Source: Woeseiaceae bacterium
GTDB lineage: Bacteria > Pseudomonadota > Gammaproteobacteria > Steroidobacterales > Woeseiaceae
Direction: 5' to 3'
Assembly: GCA_021773055.1 (NCBI GenBank)
Contig: JAJFKV010000071.1
Location: 1-64,000, forward strand
Length of the DNA: 64,000 bases
The position numbers were made by a program, and so were the translations under genes. Positions within the stretch are counted from its first letter, which is position 1. Every line of letters begins with the position of its first letter. Positions 1 to 8,642 of this stretch are shown here, one piece after another. Under the pieces are notes generated by a model. It worked only from the letters and a program-made list of their open reading frames with translations, ran no database searches and was not told the DNA's origin.

Positions 1-4
1 GTGT

Positions 5-304
5 ATGTCGGATAATTCGATAAATGCAGCCCTGCGACGTATGGGCTACACGAGCGATCAGATGACCGCCCACGGTTTCCGGGCGATGGCATCTACGCGC
101 CTGAACGAGCTGGGCTTCGCGCCGGACATCATCGAGAAGCAACTAGCACATACGGAACGCAACAAGGTCCGGTCGGCTTACAACCATGCCTCCTATCTGT
201 CCCAGCGCCAGGAAATGATGCAGTTTTGGGCAGACTACCTGGAGGGCTTGAAAACTGACGCCAATGTCATCGCGATCGGCAGCAAGTCGAAGCAGACCGC
301 ATAA
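5..304 (+). CDS. Tyrosine recombinase/phage P4-type integrase, C-terminal part (5' part lies outside the window)
   Basis: Translation has integrase box II-like motifs: 'MTAHGFRAMASTRLNELGFAPDIIEKQLAHTERNKVRSAYNHASYLSQRQEMMQFWADYL'. Typical P4-family C-terminus. Confidence 0.85.
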   Translation: MSDNSINAALRRMGYTSDQMTAHGFRAMASTRLNELGFAPDIIEKQLAHTERNKVRSAYNHASYLSQRQEMMQFWADYLEGLKTDANVIAIGSKSKQTA

Positions 305-330
305 GCAAGAAATTGTGGTTCAGTAATGCC

Positions 331-566
331 CCATCGCGGCCGCAATTTTCTGGCGGCCCCGTCAAAATCCCTATGTACAAGAAGTGAAAATGCTCTTGGG
401 ACACCAGCCCCATCTTTGACCCTGCCAGATCGCAGGCACGCCGGGACATCCTGAAGGATCTAGCCCGAATGATAGTCCAACATGGCCTCAATGGCCTCAA
501 TGGCCTCAATGGCCTCGTCAGTATAAATACTCACAGTCCTCCTGTGGAGTTAAGCAGGACTTCGGG
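331..566 (-). repeat. Degenerate direct repeat, copy 1 (with copy 2 flanks the 1107-aa lipoprotein gene)
   Basis: Shares with 3990-4287: 'TGGCGGCCCCGTCAAAATCCCTATGTACAA', 'GGGACACCAGCCCC', 'GATCGCAGGCACGCCGGGA-ATCCTGAAGGAT-TAGCCCGAA', 'ATACTCACAGTCCTCCTGT-GAGTTAAGCAG'. On the minus strand the shared end reads as an SD (AGGAGG) plus GTG start. Confidence 0.85.
482..516. repeat. Short tandem repeat, about 4 x 9 bp (GGCCTCAAT)
   Basis: Sequence 'atggcctcaatggcctcaatggcctcaatggcctcg'. Confidence 0.8.
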
Positions 567-628
567 TACACTCCGTTTTTGACCATATATAGCATTTCGA
601 TTATTGATCAACAAAAGGCAAACAAGAA

Positions 629-3600
629 ATGATCACGGTTTCAATCCGAACACCATTCGTGACACTGCTAACTATTTTTTCATTGACTGCGTGTGGTGGT
701 GGAGGTGGAAGTGGCGCACCTCCACCGCCTGCAAATGCTGCGCCGATAGCCAGCGGTGTATCAGTTACCGACGACAACGGCGGTGATGTAATAGTGGGAG
801 ATGGTCTGACTGGGGCATATTCCTACAGTGATGCAGAGGGCGATGCCGAAGGCACCTCGACGTTTCGCTGGCTACGCGATGGCACAGTTATTAGCGGTGC
901 GACCGTGGCAACCTACGTGGTCGTCCCGGACGACGTATCTACCGCAATCGTATTTCAGGTCATACCGGTAGCAGCATCGGGGACTCGGACTGGAAATGCA
1001 GCGAATTCGAGTAGCATCACTGTTGCCAACAGTACACCAACAGCGAGCAGTGTGTCCGTTACCGATGACAACGGTGGTGATGCCGTGGCCGGAGATATTT
1101 TAACCGGAAGCTACATATTTGCGGACATAGACGGCGACACCGAGGGCACGTCGGTGTTTCGTTGGCTGCGCGATGGGATCGAAATCAATGGCGCTACAGC
1201 GATTACCTATGTCCTCGCTCCCGACGATGCGCCGGCCAACGTCGCGTTTGAGGTTACGCCAGTGGCGGTATCAGGTGTTACGAACGGAAATGCGGTTGCC
1301 TCAAACAGCATCACGGTGCTAAACACTGCGCCAATCGCGAACGCCGGGACGGACCAGCTCCTCGTCGAGGGAAATACCGTGGTGCTTTCTGCCGCCGCTT
1401 CGACTGATTTTGATGGGACAATTGTGTCGTACCTGTGGAATCAGACGGCTGGGCCGGCTGCTTCGATTCAGGACTCGACTGCAGCTACAACAACACTCGC
1501 AACGCTCCTTACGGATGACCAGCTAACACTTATGTTCGAGGTGACGGTGACGGACGACAACAACGCAATGAGCACCGCAACAACAACAATTACCATCGAT
1601 CCAAGTCTGCCACCTGCCGTAAATGCTGGAGCGGATATTGAAACTATAGAGCGAGAGACAGTCGCTCTTGGCGGTATGGCCAGCGATACAGATGGTTCGG
1701 TATCGACGCTCGCGTGGGCGCAGACTGCAGGCCCCACTGTTGTACTAACCGGCAGTGATACTGCGAGCCCCTCTTTCGAGGCGCCTTTGGTCGCAAACAT
1801 TGCGGTTCTGGAATTCGAATTCACCGCCACCGACAATACGAATGACCAAAGCACGGATGTGATTAGCATCACCGTCAATCCGAACGAGGCACCCGAACTA
1901 CGTGTCCACTTTCCTTGCGCCGGTTGTCGGTCTTACGGTAGCGCTTTGTCCGTAACCGGTGAGGTAACGTCCGGCCCTGATAACGCTTTTGTGACTGGCC
2001 TGGACGGTGTCGCGAGCGTAACCGTGGATGCCGGTGCGGGATCAGTGGTAGCTATTGCAGAGACAAGTGGGCGGTGGATCGCGCAAAACGTTCCTGTCCC
2101 CAATGCGGTCGATACGGTTTCCTTTGTGGTCGTGGCAAATGACCTTCTTGGTGAATCCAGCAACTCGATTATCAATTTATCCGTAGAGCCAACGTTGACG
2201 TCGGTTCTGGTTGCGCACGACCCCATTACGCCTAACATTGTGTACCTGTACGAAACAAACAATCCTATCGAGAGACTGTTTTCCGTCGACACCAACACTC
2301 AGTCGATTACCCGGATCCACGAGGCCTCTTCTCTCATGCGCAATGTTGATCAGGCCGGTACAGCACTCGTCGAAGCGAGTGGTTCCCGCCTGATTCTGAA
2401 CGATCTTGCTGCAGGAGTTGTGGCGTTTGATCTGATAACTGGGGCGTTCACCGTCGTTTCGGATGCCGTCAATGGAACCGGTCCAACCATCGGCCGACCG
2501 TCGCTAATGGCGCTGGACTCGGACGAGAACCGCCTGGTTGTCTACGATGACGTTCAAACGACACTCTTTCTGGTCGATTTGACCTCTGGTGATCGAACGG
2601 TGGTTTCCAACAATACTGGGACCGGTGCCGGAATCTTGTTCAACAATCCAAACGCAATCGCCGTAGACGCGGCGAACAACTTCGCGTTCCTGCATGAATC
2701 CGGCGAAGTCTATTTGTCCGTTGATCTTGCCACCGGAGACCGAGTTGTACTCCCGGAAATTGGAGATGCTATCGGGGCAAGCTTTTCGATGGATTTCGAC
2801 CCAATGCGGTCGCGGCTCGCTGTGCTCAATTGGGTGAATGACGATGTCTTTACCATTGATTTGCCGAGTGGTGCTCGTACCCGAATCTCGGACGAACCGG
2901 CGGGCTCCGCATTTTATGTCGGGAATCCACGCCAGATAACCGTAGACGTCCTGGGTGATCGATACGTCATCAACGATTATTCAGCAAATATTTCGGGACA
3001 AGATACCGATCAGCTAGTGAGCGTCGCGCCCGATACTGGTGTTCGGGCGGCAGTGTTTGACGACAAGCTGGGCTCTGGAGCTTTTTTGAACGGGTCCGTG
3101 AGTCTGGATATCGATTTGTTAAATAATGTGCTCTTCCTTGCCAGTAGTTTAGACGACAACCTGGTCCGACTGGATTTGGCAACCGGTGCAAGATCGGTTG
3201 TTTCTGACGCAACAACCGGCGTTGGTACGGCATTTGGCACCATTCGTGATGTTGCGTTTGACCGAGACGCAAACCGTGTTCTATTGATTGACGCTGAACT
3301 GGCTTCACTGTTATCGGTTGACCTTGCCACCGGAAACCGGTCCGTCATTTCTGGTGGATTGATAGGTGGAGGCGCTGCGTTTTCAACTCCCATTGCACTG
3401 GAACCAGACTACGCAAACGGTCAGGTTTTCGTTCTGGATCAGACCGCAGACAGCATTGTTTCCGTTGAGCTAACGACCGGACAGCGAACAACGATTTCAG
3501 GAATTGCAAGTCCGGGTCCGCTGTACATGGATGCGGGTGGTCTTACTCTGGACGAGGCAAACAATCGATTGTTGGTGACTGTCGAGGGACTAGGCGCAAC

Positions 3601-3952
3601 CAGCGAAGTATCACTGCAGGCCGTTGATCTCGCGACAGGCACTCGCAGTAGTCTTTCTGACTTCGTTTTGGGCAACGGGCCTTTTCTCAACAGTCTGAGA
3701 GACGTCGTGCTATTGGACAATTCAGATTTCGCAATCGTATCGTCCATATCGAAATACTACAGAGTCAATCTGTTAACCGGCGATCGCCAGATACTTGCAG
3801 AGGGCGCTGTGGCAAATGGCGAGTCCATAATCAATAGTCCCAATATGGCCTACGATCCGACGATCAATGTGATCTATACGTGGAGTAGTAATTTCGAAGC
3901 TCTGTTTGCGATCGATGTCCTGACCGGCGATCGGGTAATAGTCAACAAGTAA
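629..3952 (+). CDS. Large surface lipoprotein with N-terminal Ig/PKD-like repeats and C-terminal beta-propeller-like repeats
   Basis: Lipobox 'LTACGGGGG'. Two near-identical ~95-aa repeats (VSVTDDNGGD...FRWLRDG). PKD-like 'ANAGTDQLLVEGNTVVLSAAASTDFDGTIVSYLWNQTAGP'. Repeated '(V)DLATGxRxVVS' blades. Confidence 0.85.
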   Translation: MITVSIRTPFVTLLTIFSLTACGGGGGSGAPPPPANAAPIASGVSVTDDNGGDVIVGDGLTGAYSYSDAEGDAEGTSTFRWLRDGTVISGATVATYVVVPDDVSTAIVFQVIPVAASGTRTGNAANSSSITVANSTPTASSVSVTDDNGGDAVAGDILTGSYIFADIDGDTEGTSVFRWLRDGIEINGATAITYVLAPDDAPANVAFEVTPVAVSGVTNGNAVASNSITVLNTAPIANAGTDQLLVEGNTVVLSAAASTDFDGTIVSYLWNQTAGPAASIQDSTAATTTLATLLTDDQLTLMFEVTVTDDNNAMSTATTTITIDPSLPPAVNAGADIETIERETVALGGMASDTDGSVSTLAWAQTAGPTVVLTGSDTASPSFEAPLVANIAVLEFEFTATDNTNDQSTDVISITVNPNEAPELRVHFPCAGCRSYGSALSVTGEVTSGPDNAFVTGLDGVASVTVDAGAGSVVAIAETSGRWIAQNVPVPNAVDTVSFVVVANDLLGESSNSIINLSVEPTLTSVLVAHDPITPNIVYLYETNNPIERLFSVDTNTQSITRIHEASSLMRNVDQAGTALVEASGSRLILNDLAAGVVAFDLITGAFTVVSDAVNGTGPTIGRPSLMALDSDENRLVVYDDVQTTLFLVDLTSGDRTVVSNNTGTGAGILFNNPNAIAVDAANNFAFLHESGEVYLSVDLATGDRVVLPEIGDAIGASFSMDFDPMRSRLAVLNWVNDDVFTIDLPSGARTRISDEPAGSAFYVGNPRQITVDVLGDRYVINDYSANISGQDTDQLVSVAPDTGVRAAVFDDKLGSGAFLNGSVSLDIDLLNNVLFLASSLDDNLVRLDLATGARSVVSDATTGVGTAFGTIRDVAFDRDANRVLLIDAELASLLSVDLATGNRSVISGGLIGGGAAFSTPIALEPDYANGQVFVLDQTADSIVSVELTTGQRTTISGIASPGPLYMDAGGLTLDEANNRLLVTVEGLGATSEVSLQAVDLATGTRSSLSDFVLGNGPFLNSLRDVVLLDNSDFAIVSSISKYYRVNLLTGDRQILAEGAVANGESIINSPNMAYDPTINVIYTWSSNFEALFAIDVLTGDRVIVNK

Positions 3953-3989
3953 ATTTGGCGAAGTCCCGGCCAACAATTTGACCTCCGGG

Positions 3990-4287
3990 CCGGGGCCGCA
4001 ACCTTATGGCGGCCCCGTCAAAATCCCTATGTACAATCTGTCAATGTTGGTTGGTTCAGAGTTAATGGTGTTGCTCACAGTTGGTAAGTGATTCTGACCG
4101 CCTGCAGTCTGACCTGCAAAGGCCCACCGAAGTGGTAATGGTCGTGGGACACCAGCCCCGCTCTGAACCTGCCTGATCGCAGGCACGCCGGGAAATCCTG
4201 AAGGATTTAGCCCGAACGATTGACCAACAAGGCCTCAAGGGCCTCTATTCATGAAGATACTCACAGTCCTCCTGTTGAGTTAAGCAG
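3990..4287 (-). repeat. Degenerate direct repeat, copy 2
   Basis: See copy 1 (331-566). This copy carries about 80 bp of additional internal sequence (4043-4140). Confidence 0.85.
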
Positions 4288-4598
4288 TGCACAGCACTGC
4301 ATGATTGAAGATGCGGAAAGACGGGCCCTGACAAGCATCGCCTGCCAAACCCACTACCCGATAAGTTTGAAAACCAGCTGAAAACAAGCCTGGCACTACC
4401 GTAGGAAAAACGGCTGGATTTAAGATGGACTCACGATCAGTGATCGCGGCGCTTTGCCCGGAGCCCTGAAGCGCCCTGTTGCCACTTTATCCGCAGTGGC
4501 CGCGGCTAAATTCGATCAGAAAACCACATTTTCAATAACAGATAACCCCTGGGTAACCCGAAAAATCAGCCCAGGAGCCGCGTGGTTCGTGGCGTTGC

Positions 4599-4634
4599 GG
4601 CCCGCGTCACCAGTGCAATCTGGTGACGCGGGCC
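4599..4634. repeat. Perfect 15-bp inverted repeat with 6-nt loop (hairpin)
   Basis: GGCCCGCGTCACCAG-TGCAAT-CTGGTGACGCGGGCC; no T-run follows. Confidence 0.9.
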
Positions 4635-4830
4635 CTTCGGATCAGCCTGCTCAACTTAGCAGCCTTCATCCTAGCAATCACTTCTTCGATGCAATCGTTG
4701 TCCGAGGAAGTCCGCCGCGGTCTGCGCGGCAAACTCCGATCATTCAAAATGCGCATCGATCCTGCTTTTTCTTCTCGGACAACGATCGTCCCGACCGAAA
4801 CAACCAGCGGTCAGAATTTAGACTCACGAT

Positions 4831-6252
4831 ATGAGATGGCGCAGTCATTGGGTTATTCTTGTTCGCTTGAAGCATTTGACGATAATTCTCAAGTTGATCG
4901 GCACTGCGCTAGGACTTGCTGTCTTGGTGTACATAGTCATAGTTGCAATTAATCGGAATGACCGGCCGCCTTCACAGCTAGCGGAAGATTTTGCGAGTTC
5001 CATCGATAGCCGTCCGGCTATCCCGGACTCAGCAAATGCATTCTTCTTTATGATGGGTTTCGCGGGCCCACCGGAAATAGATCCGGCAGAACTCGGGCTA
5101 AAGCGGCGAAACTGGTACGCGGAGCAAGTTGCAAATGGCAATGCGGCACCGACTGACGACCCCTTTGCTAACGACTTTGACCTGCAACCTGGAAGATCTG
5201 AGGCGGTTAGTGCCCTAGCGAGCGATTGCCAACAGCTATCAGCGAATTGCCTAGATTTGGCCGCAGTCAGGACGCTTGTTGCGACTGAGTGGCTAGATGA
5301 AGAAGCGTGGCTGTTAGGCCGCTACATTGAATTGATCGTTCACGAAGAGTATTCCGAATTAATACCAGCAACCCTGTTGTGGCCTTCGCCCAGTTACTCA
5401 CGATTGGGCTATGGTCAACGACTCTTGATGCTATCGGCATTGGTGTCTGCAAGGAATGGTGATCGTAGTCACGTAATCGCGTTGTTAGAGGCCGATTTGA
5501 AATTCTGGCGGATGGTTTTGGCTAGCTCCGATTTGCTAATAACGAAAATGATCGCGACGGCCTACGTCAGGAATCACTTTGTGCAAGGCAATCGGGTACT
5601 AAGTGAACTTCATAAATCAGTACGTGTGGATACTATCCCGAGTAACTGGCTCGTTGAAATCAGCGCTGCCGAGAAATCGATGGCACGAAGTCTTATAGGC
5701 GATTGGCGATTTGCGCAAAACTCTCTTCAAACGACTGCATCAGACCTACCGTACATTCCTACATCCAGTAGCATCGATGGTGCAACTTTCATCGAGAAAC
5801 TCGAATGGCGCATGTTGTTACCACTGTTGCAACCGCAGGATACCAGCAATCGATACGCTGCAAGGATTGCGAAGTTCATCGAGCTTTTTGATGCGCCGTA
5901 CCGCGATCTTCCGGCTGCATTTGAAGCAGCCAAGACTGTCCCCTTTGACGACCCCGTCCCTTTTAGCCGGGCTTATAATCTAGCCGGCGATTTGCACTTT
6001 CCGATGAATAACAATTTTGGTTCCTATGCCGTACGAGTTGCCGATCTAGAAGGCATTCGGCGGGCGGCAGTTGTCACGTCCCGACTACGCGAACAAGGAA
6101 TCGGCGCTGCGTCCGTACCAGGTCAACTTTCGATCTCTGCAATTACTGACCCTTACACAAGAGGGCCGTTGGGATGGAGCACGGACTTGAATGAGGTTGT
6201 GTTTCATGGACTCCAAGAAGACGACCGCGGAACGCATCGAATGCGATACTGA
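4831..6252 (+). CDS. Hypothetical membrane-anchored protein (473 aa)
   Basis: Long ORF with one N-terminal TM helix (LIGTALGLAVLVYIVIVAI). Ends 35 bp before the attC-like site at 6288. Exact start uncertain. Confidence 0.7.
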   Translation: MRWRSHWVILVRLKHLTIILKLIGTALGLAVLVYIVIVAINRNDRPPSQLAEDFASSIDSRPAIPDSANAFFFMMGFAGPPEIDPAELGLKRRNWYAEQVANGNAAPTDDPFANDFDLQPGRSEAVSALASDCQQLSANCLDLAAVRTLVATEWLDEEAWLLGRYIELIVHEEYSELIPATLLWPSPSYSRLGYGQRLLMLSALVSARNGDRSHVIALLEADLKFWRMVLASSDLLITKMIATAYVRNHFVQGNRVLSELHKSVRVDTIPSNWLVEISAAEKSMARSLIGDWRFAQNSLQTTASDLPYIPTSSSIDGATFIEKLEWRMLLPLLQPQDTSNRYAARIAKFIELFDAPYRDLPAAFEAAKTVPFDDPVPFSRAYNLAGDLHFPMNNNFGSYAVRVADLEGIRRAAVVTSRLREQGIGAASVPGQLSISAITDPYTRGPLGWSTDLNEVVFHGLQEDDRGTHRMRY

Positions 6253-6287
6253 GCCAACCAGTACATGTTGGTTCGTTCATTAGTGTC

Positions 6288-6411
6288 GCCTAACGTCTAA
6301 GCTAACTCGCTCCAAGTATCTGGCACGGCTGTTGCACGAACAAAATTAAACGACCAGCTACAAGAGCCGTGACAGTTATCGCCCGGCGACAAGTGCGGCG
6401 CACTGCTAGGT
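6288..6411 (-). other. attC-like recombination site 1 (integron cassette)
   Basis: On minus strand: ACCTAGC-AGTGCGCCGCACTTG ... GCGAGTTAGCTTAGAC-GTTAGGC. Shares the 3' half 'AGTTAGCTTAGACGTTAGRY' with the other two sites. Outer R'' slightly degenerate. Immediately follows the minus-strand ORF stop at 6430. Confidence 0.75.
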
Positions 6412-6429
6412 TACATTCGACAAAGGCGG

Positions 6430-7050
6430 CTACGCAGTGCTGATAAAAGCATAAAGCGCAAGAATCATTAGACCCAATAACACAGTGGTCTCCAGATGGT
6501 TCGCGAACCAATCTAGAGCTGCTCGTACTCTCGGGTTCAACTTCGACGCCTCGACGATCGTTGCAGTACGCGACTCTAAATCCTCCGGAACATCTCTTCC
6601 AGCTATCAAAGCGTAGTAGACGCGCATCTTCGGACTAAGAAACAGCCATCCAACGACAGATACAAGGGCCGCTGGTGCCACGATGTTTCTTATGGACGTA
6701 TCGATTTCCAAACCACCCAGGAATCCTTTGTTGGCGATAGTCGAAACGCAGAGCGTGATCACGTAAGTGAGAATTAGGAATCGACTGGCGCAGCTAATTG
6801 TAGTGACAGAATAGAACACCGTAATCGGCACAATGAAATGGAGTGACACGACATAGATTGCCATTTCGGCGGAGAGTCCAGTAGAGCCCGGTCCGCGAAT
6901 TGTCTCCAGGACAACGTAAATCAGGGCGCCGATCACAGACAGAAACGCAAACACTGCAACGATCTTCAGTAGCCAAGGAGGGTCAACACCGGGCCGATTT
7001 GTGTGACCGCCAGTCCACAGTTTGATTTTCGTTCCTGGCGGAAAAGGCAT
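6430..7050 (-). CDS. Cassette-encoded multi-TM hypothetical protein (206 aa)
   Basis: ORF fills the interval between attC-like sites. Several hydrophobic helices. Confidence 0.8.
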   Translation of the reverse strand: MPFPPGTKIKLWTGGHTNRPGVDPPWLLKIVAVFAFLSVIGALIYVVLETIRGPGSTGLSAEMAIYVVSLHFIVPITVFYSVTTISCASRFLILTYVITLCVSTIANKGFLGGLEIDTSIRNIVAPAALVSVVGWLFLSPKMRVYYALIAGRDVPEDLESRTATIVEASKLNPRVRAALDWFANHLETTVLLGLMILALYAFISTA

Positions 7051-7061
7051 TGCCCAATGTC

Positions 7062-7164
7062 ACCTAACGTCTAAGCTAACTTGAACAACAGTATCTGGCG
7101 CACTCATTGCGAATGCAAGGAGCGTGACAGATACCGTTGCTGCAAGTGCAGCGCTTTGTCAGAC
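7062..7164 (-). other. attC-like recombination site 2
   Basis: On minus strand: GTCTGAC-AAAGCGCTGCACTTG-CAGCAACGGTATCTG ... CAGATACTGTTGTTCAAGTTAGCTTAGAC-GTTAGGT. Imperfect palindrome with RYYYAAC/GTTRRRY-like ends. Confidence 0.85.
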
Positions 7165-7176
7165 AGCTATTTATCC

Positions 7177-7423
7177 CTAAAAGTAGTGATCTCTTAACGA
7201 ACCGTCATAGCGGCCGGAACGGAGGCAACACTGCTTAAAAACGCCTCCTGGACCCACAAGGGCACGGATCATTTCTACCTAATTTTTCGAGGAGTTCTTT
7301 CTCGCCGCCAACGATTCGATCGCCGCGTTTGACCTGAGTTTCGGAGGGGTAGCCTTTGCGGCGTTTACTTGTTGGTTCGAAACCAAAAGGAGTTGTTGTT
7401 CTTAGAATTTCGCACGATGCACC
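7177..7423 (-). pseudogene. Cassette-encoded SEC-C motif protein, frameshifted or N-terminally incomplete
   Basis: Manual translation, minus strand, 7423->7235: [62 protein letters not shown]. Removing one T from the T5 run (7237-7241) continues to KQCCLRSGRYDGSLRDHYF* (stop at 7177), giving a full SEC-C motif (CPCGSxxRFKxCC) ending right before attC 2. Confidence 0.8.
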
Positions 7424-7475
7424 TCACAGTCGAAAGTTGCGTGAAGCGCGAATTCTACAGACGGAGTTGAGAGCT

Positions 7476-7576
7476 GTCTAACGTCTAAGCTAACTTGATC
7501 TCAGCTTATGGCGGCATTCTTGCGAAAGCAAGAATTGTGACGGAAGCCAGGGTGCAAGTGCAGCGCATTGTTAGCT
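7476..7576 (-). other. attC-like recombination site 3
   Basis: On minus strand: AGCTAAC-AATGCGCTGCACTTG ... ATTCTTGC-TTTC-GCAAGAAT ... ATCAAGTTAGCTTAGAC-GTTAGAC. Begins 4 bp after the stop of the 7581-8411 gene. Confidence 0.85.
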
Positions 7577-7580
7577 ACGG

Positions 7581-8411
7581 CTATCGACCAAACCATTTTT
7601 TTCGTTTTGCCACGTTTCTTCGGTTCGGGTCAATGATGAAGCCAATATCCGCCTTGTCCATGCGCTCTTCTAGCTCCTCCATCCCTTTGTTCAATTTCAG
7701 GTCCATTTCCTCAAGGTATAGGGGCACCAATTGGTAAAACGAAACTACGTCTCCGCTGCTTGCTTTGAGTTGGAAAAACTCTGGAGGCAGCCAAGATGGC
7801 AGGTACGCGACAACGCCGACGAAATCTGTATCGGCGATCTTCTCAGGAGGGTTAGAGTTGGGGATCGTGTGACCCCACCCAATCCAAGTGTCGTACTCGT
7901 GAGGCAATCTACCGATTTTTTTTAGCCACCGTATTGGCCAGTAGTTTGCTTCGTCGCCAAATGCTTCGTCGGATATCGGCCAAGACTCCGGTAACACAAT
8001 TAGCACTTCGGCACGGTTATATTCCTCGTATTCAGTTGGGGTCGACATCGCGAGGTCGCTCATGCCGCTTGTGATTAGAACATGGTATGGCCGATCAGGC
8101 TGTGGGGCCACATACAGAATGTCCAAATGAATCAGATCAGATACTAGCTCGTGAAGAACCGTTTCAATGCTACCTATCTGTGTTTCGATGTGACGCTCAA
8201 TGTCGTCTAGGTTGCGATTTTCATGAGCCGGGGCCTCCCATTCCCCATCACGATCCTTGTGTCTGAATATCGGCGCGCCGGAACGTGATACTTCTTCGTC
8301 ATTGGACAACGTACCTTCTCCTATCGCGGTTTTCGGAAAAACGCCGACAACAAGAACTATAGCTAGCCCAAACAGAAGAAAACCTTGGTTAGTCGTGGCA
8401 CGGCTATGCAT
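7581..8411 (-). CDS. Suppressor of fused (SUFU)-domain protein with N-terminal signal/anchor
   Basis: SUFU-like core: 'YHVLITSGMSDLAMSTP...EEYNRAEVLIVLPESWPISDEAFGDEANYWPIRWLKKIGRLPHEYDTWIGWGHTIPN...FYQLVPLYLEEMDLKLNKG...DPNRRNVAKRKKWFG'. Hydrophobic N-terminus. Confidence 0.85.
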   Translation of the reverse strand: MHSRATTNQGFLLFGLAIVLVVGVFPKTAIGEGTLSNDEEVSRSGAPIFRHKDRDGEWEAPAHENRNLDDIERHIETQIGSIETVLHELVSDLIHLDILYVAPQPDRPYHVLITSGMSDLAMSTPTEYEEYNRAEVLIVLPESWPISDEAFGDEANYWPIRWLKKIGRLPHEYDTWIGWGHTIPNSNPPEKIADTDFVGVVAYLPSWLPPEFFQLKASSGDVVSFYQLVPLYLEEMDLKLNKGMEELEERMDKADIGFIIDPNRRNVAKRKKWFGR

Positions 8412-8642
8412 GGTAGCTAACTATAGTTCGTGTGAAAAACCGCAAGATAACACGCCCAAAAGGTCTGTTCTCTCGAATTACCGATTTGAGTCAGCGGACA
8501 TCTGGCAGCACTTTACCTCCTGGAAGAGTACTTCCGAATGCGAAGCAGTTTTTCATCTAGCACATCCTGCTTGTGTGTAAATATGTGTGTAACTATCGAC
8601 CCGAATACCGCTGAAATGGCTTAGATAAAGGCCTGCAGGCGA

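Noticed and set aside
5-304. Integrase fragment as an integron integrase (IntI) for the attC cluster
   Set aside because: C-terminal motifs are those of P4-type island integrases; the IntI-style 'HTLRHSFAT...LLGH' pattern is absent.
482-516. Tandem GGCCTCAAT units as a CRISPR array
   Set aside because: Units are 9 bp, contiguous, without spacers; simple tandem repeat expansion.
1468-3747. Minus-strand ORFs (e.g. 1468-1878, 1933-2298, 3010-3393, 3439-3747) within the lipoprotein gene
   Set aside because: Antisense shadow ORFs of a repetitive coding sequence; Ser/Val/Thr-rich translations without domain features.
4599-4634. Hairpin as a Rho-independent terminator
   Set aside because: Stem is strong but neither side has a T-tract.
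4454-4952. ORFs 4454-4834 and 4623-4952 as genes
   Set aside because: Overlap each other, the perfect hairpin and the 473-aa gene start; no recognizable homology. Left uncalled.
8412-8480. attI or a fourth attC upstream of the SUFU cassette
   Set aside because: 'GCTAAC' occurs at 8415-8420, but the conserved partner arm and the shared 'GTCTAAGCTAACTTG' sequence are missing; not supportable.
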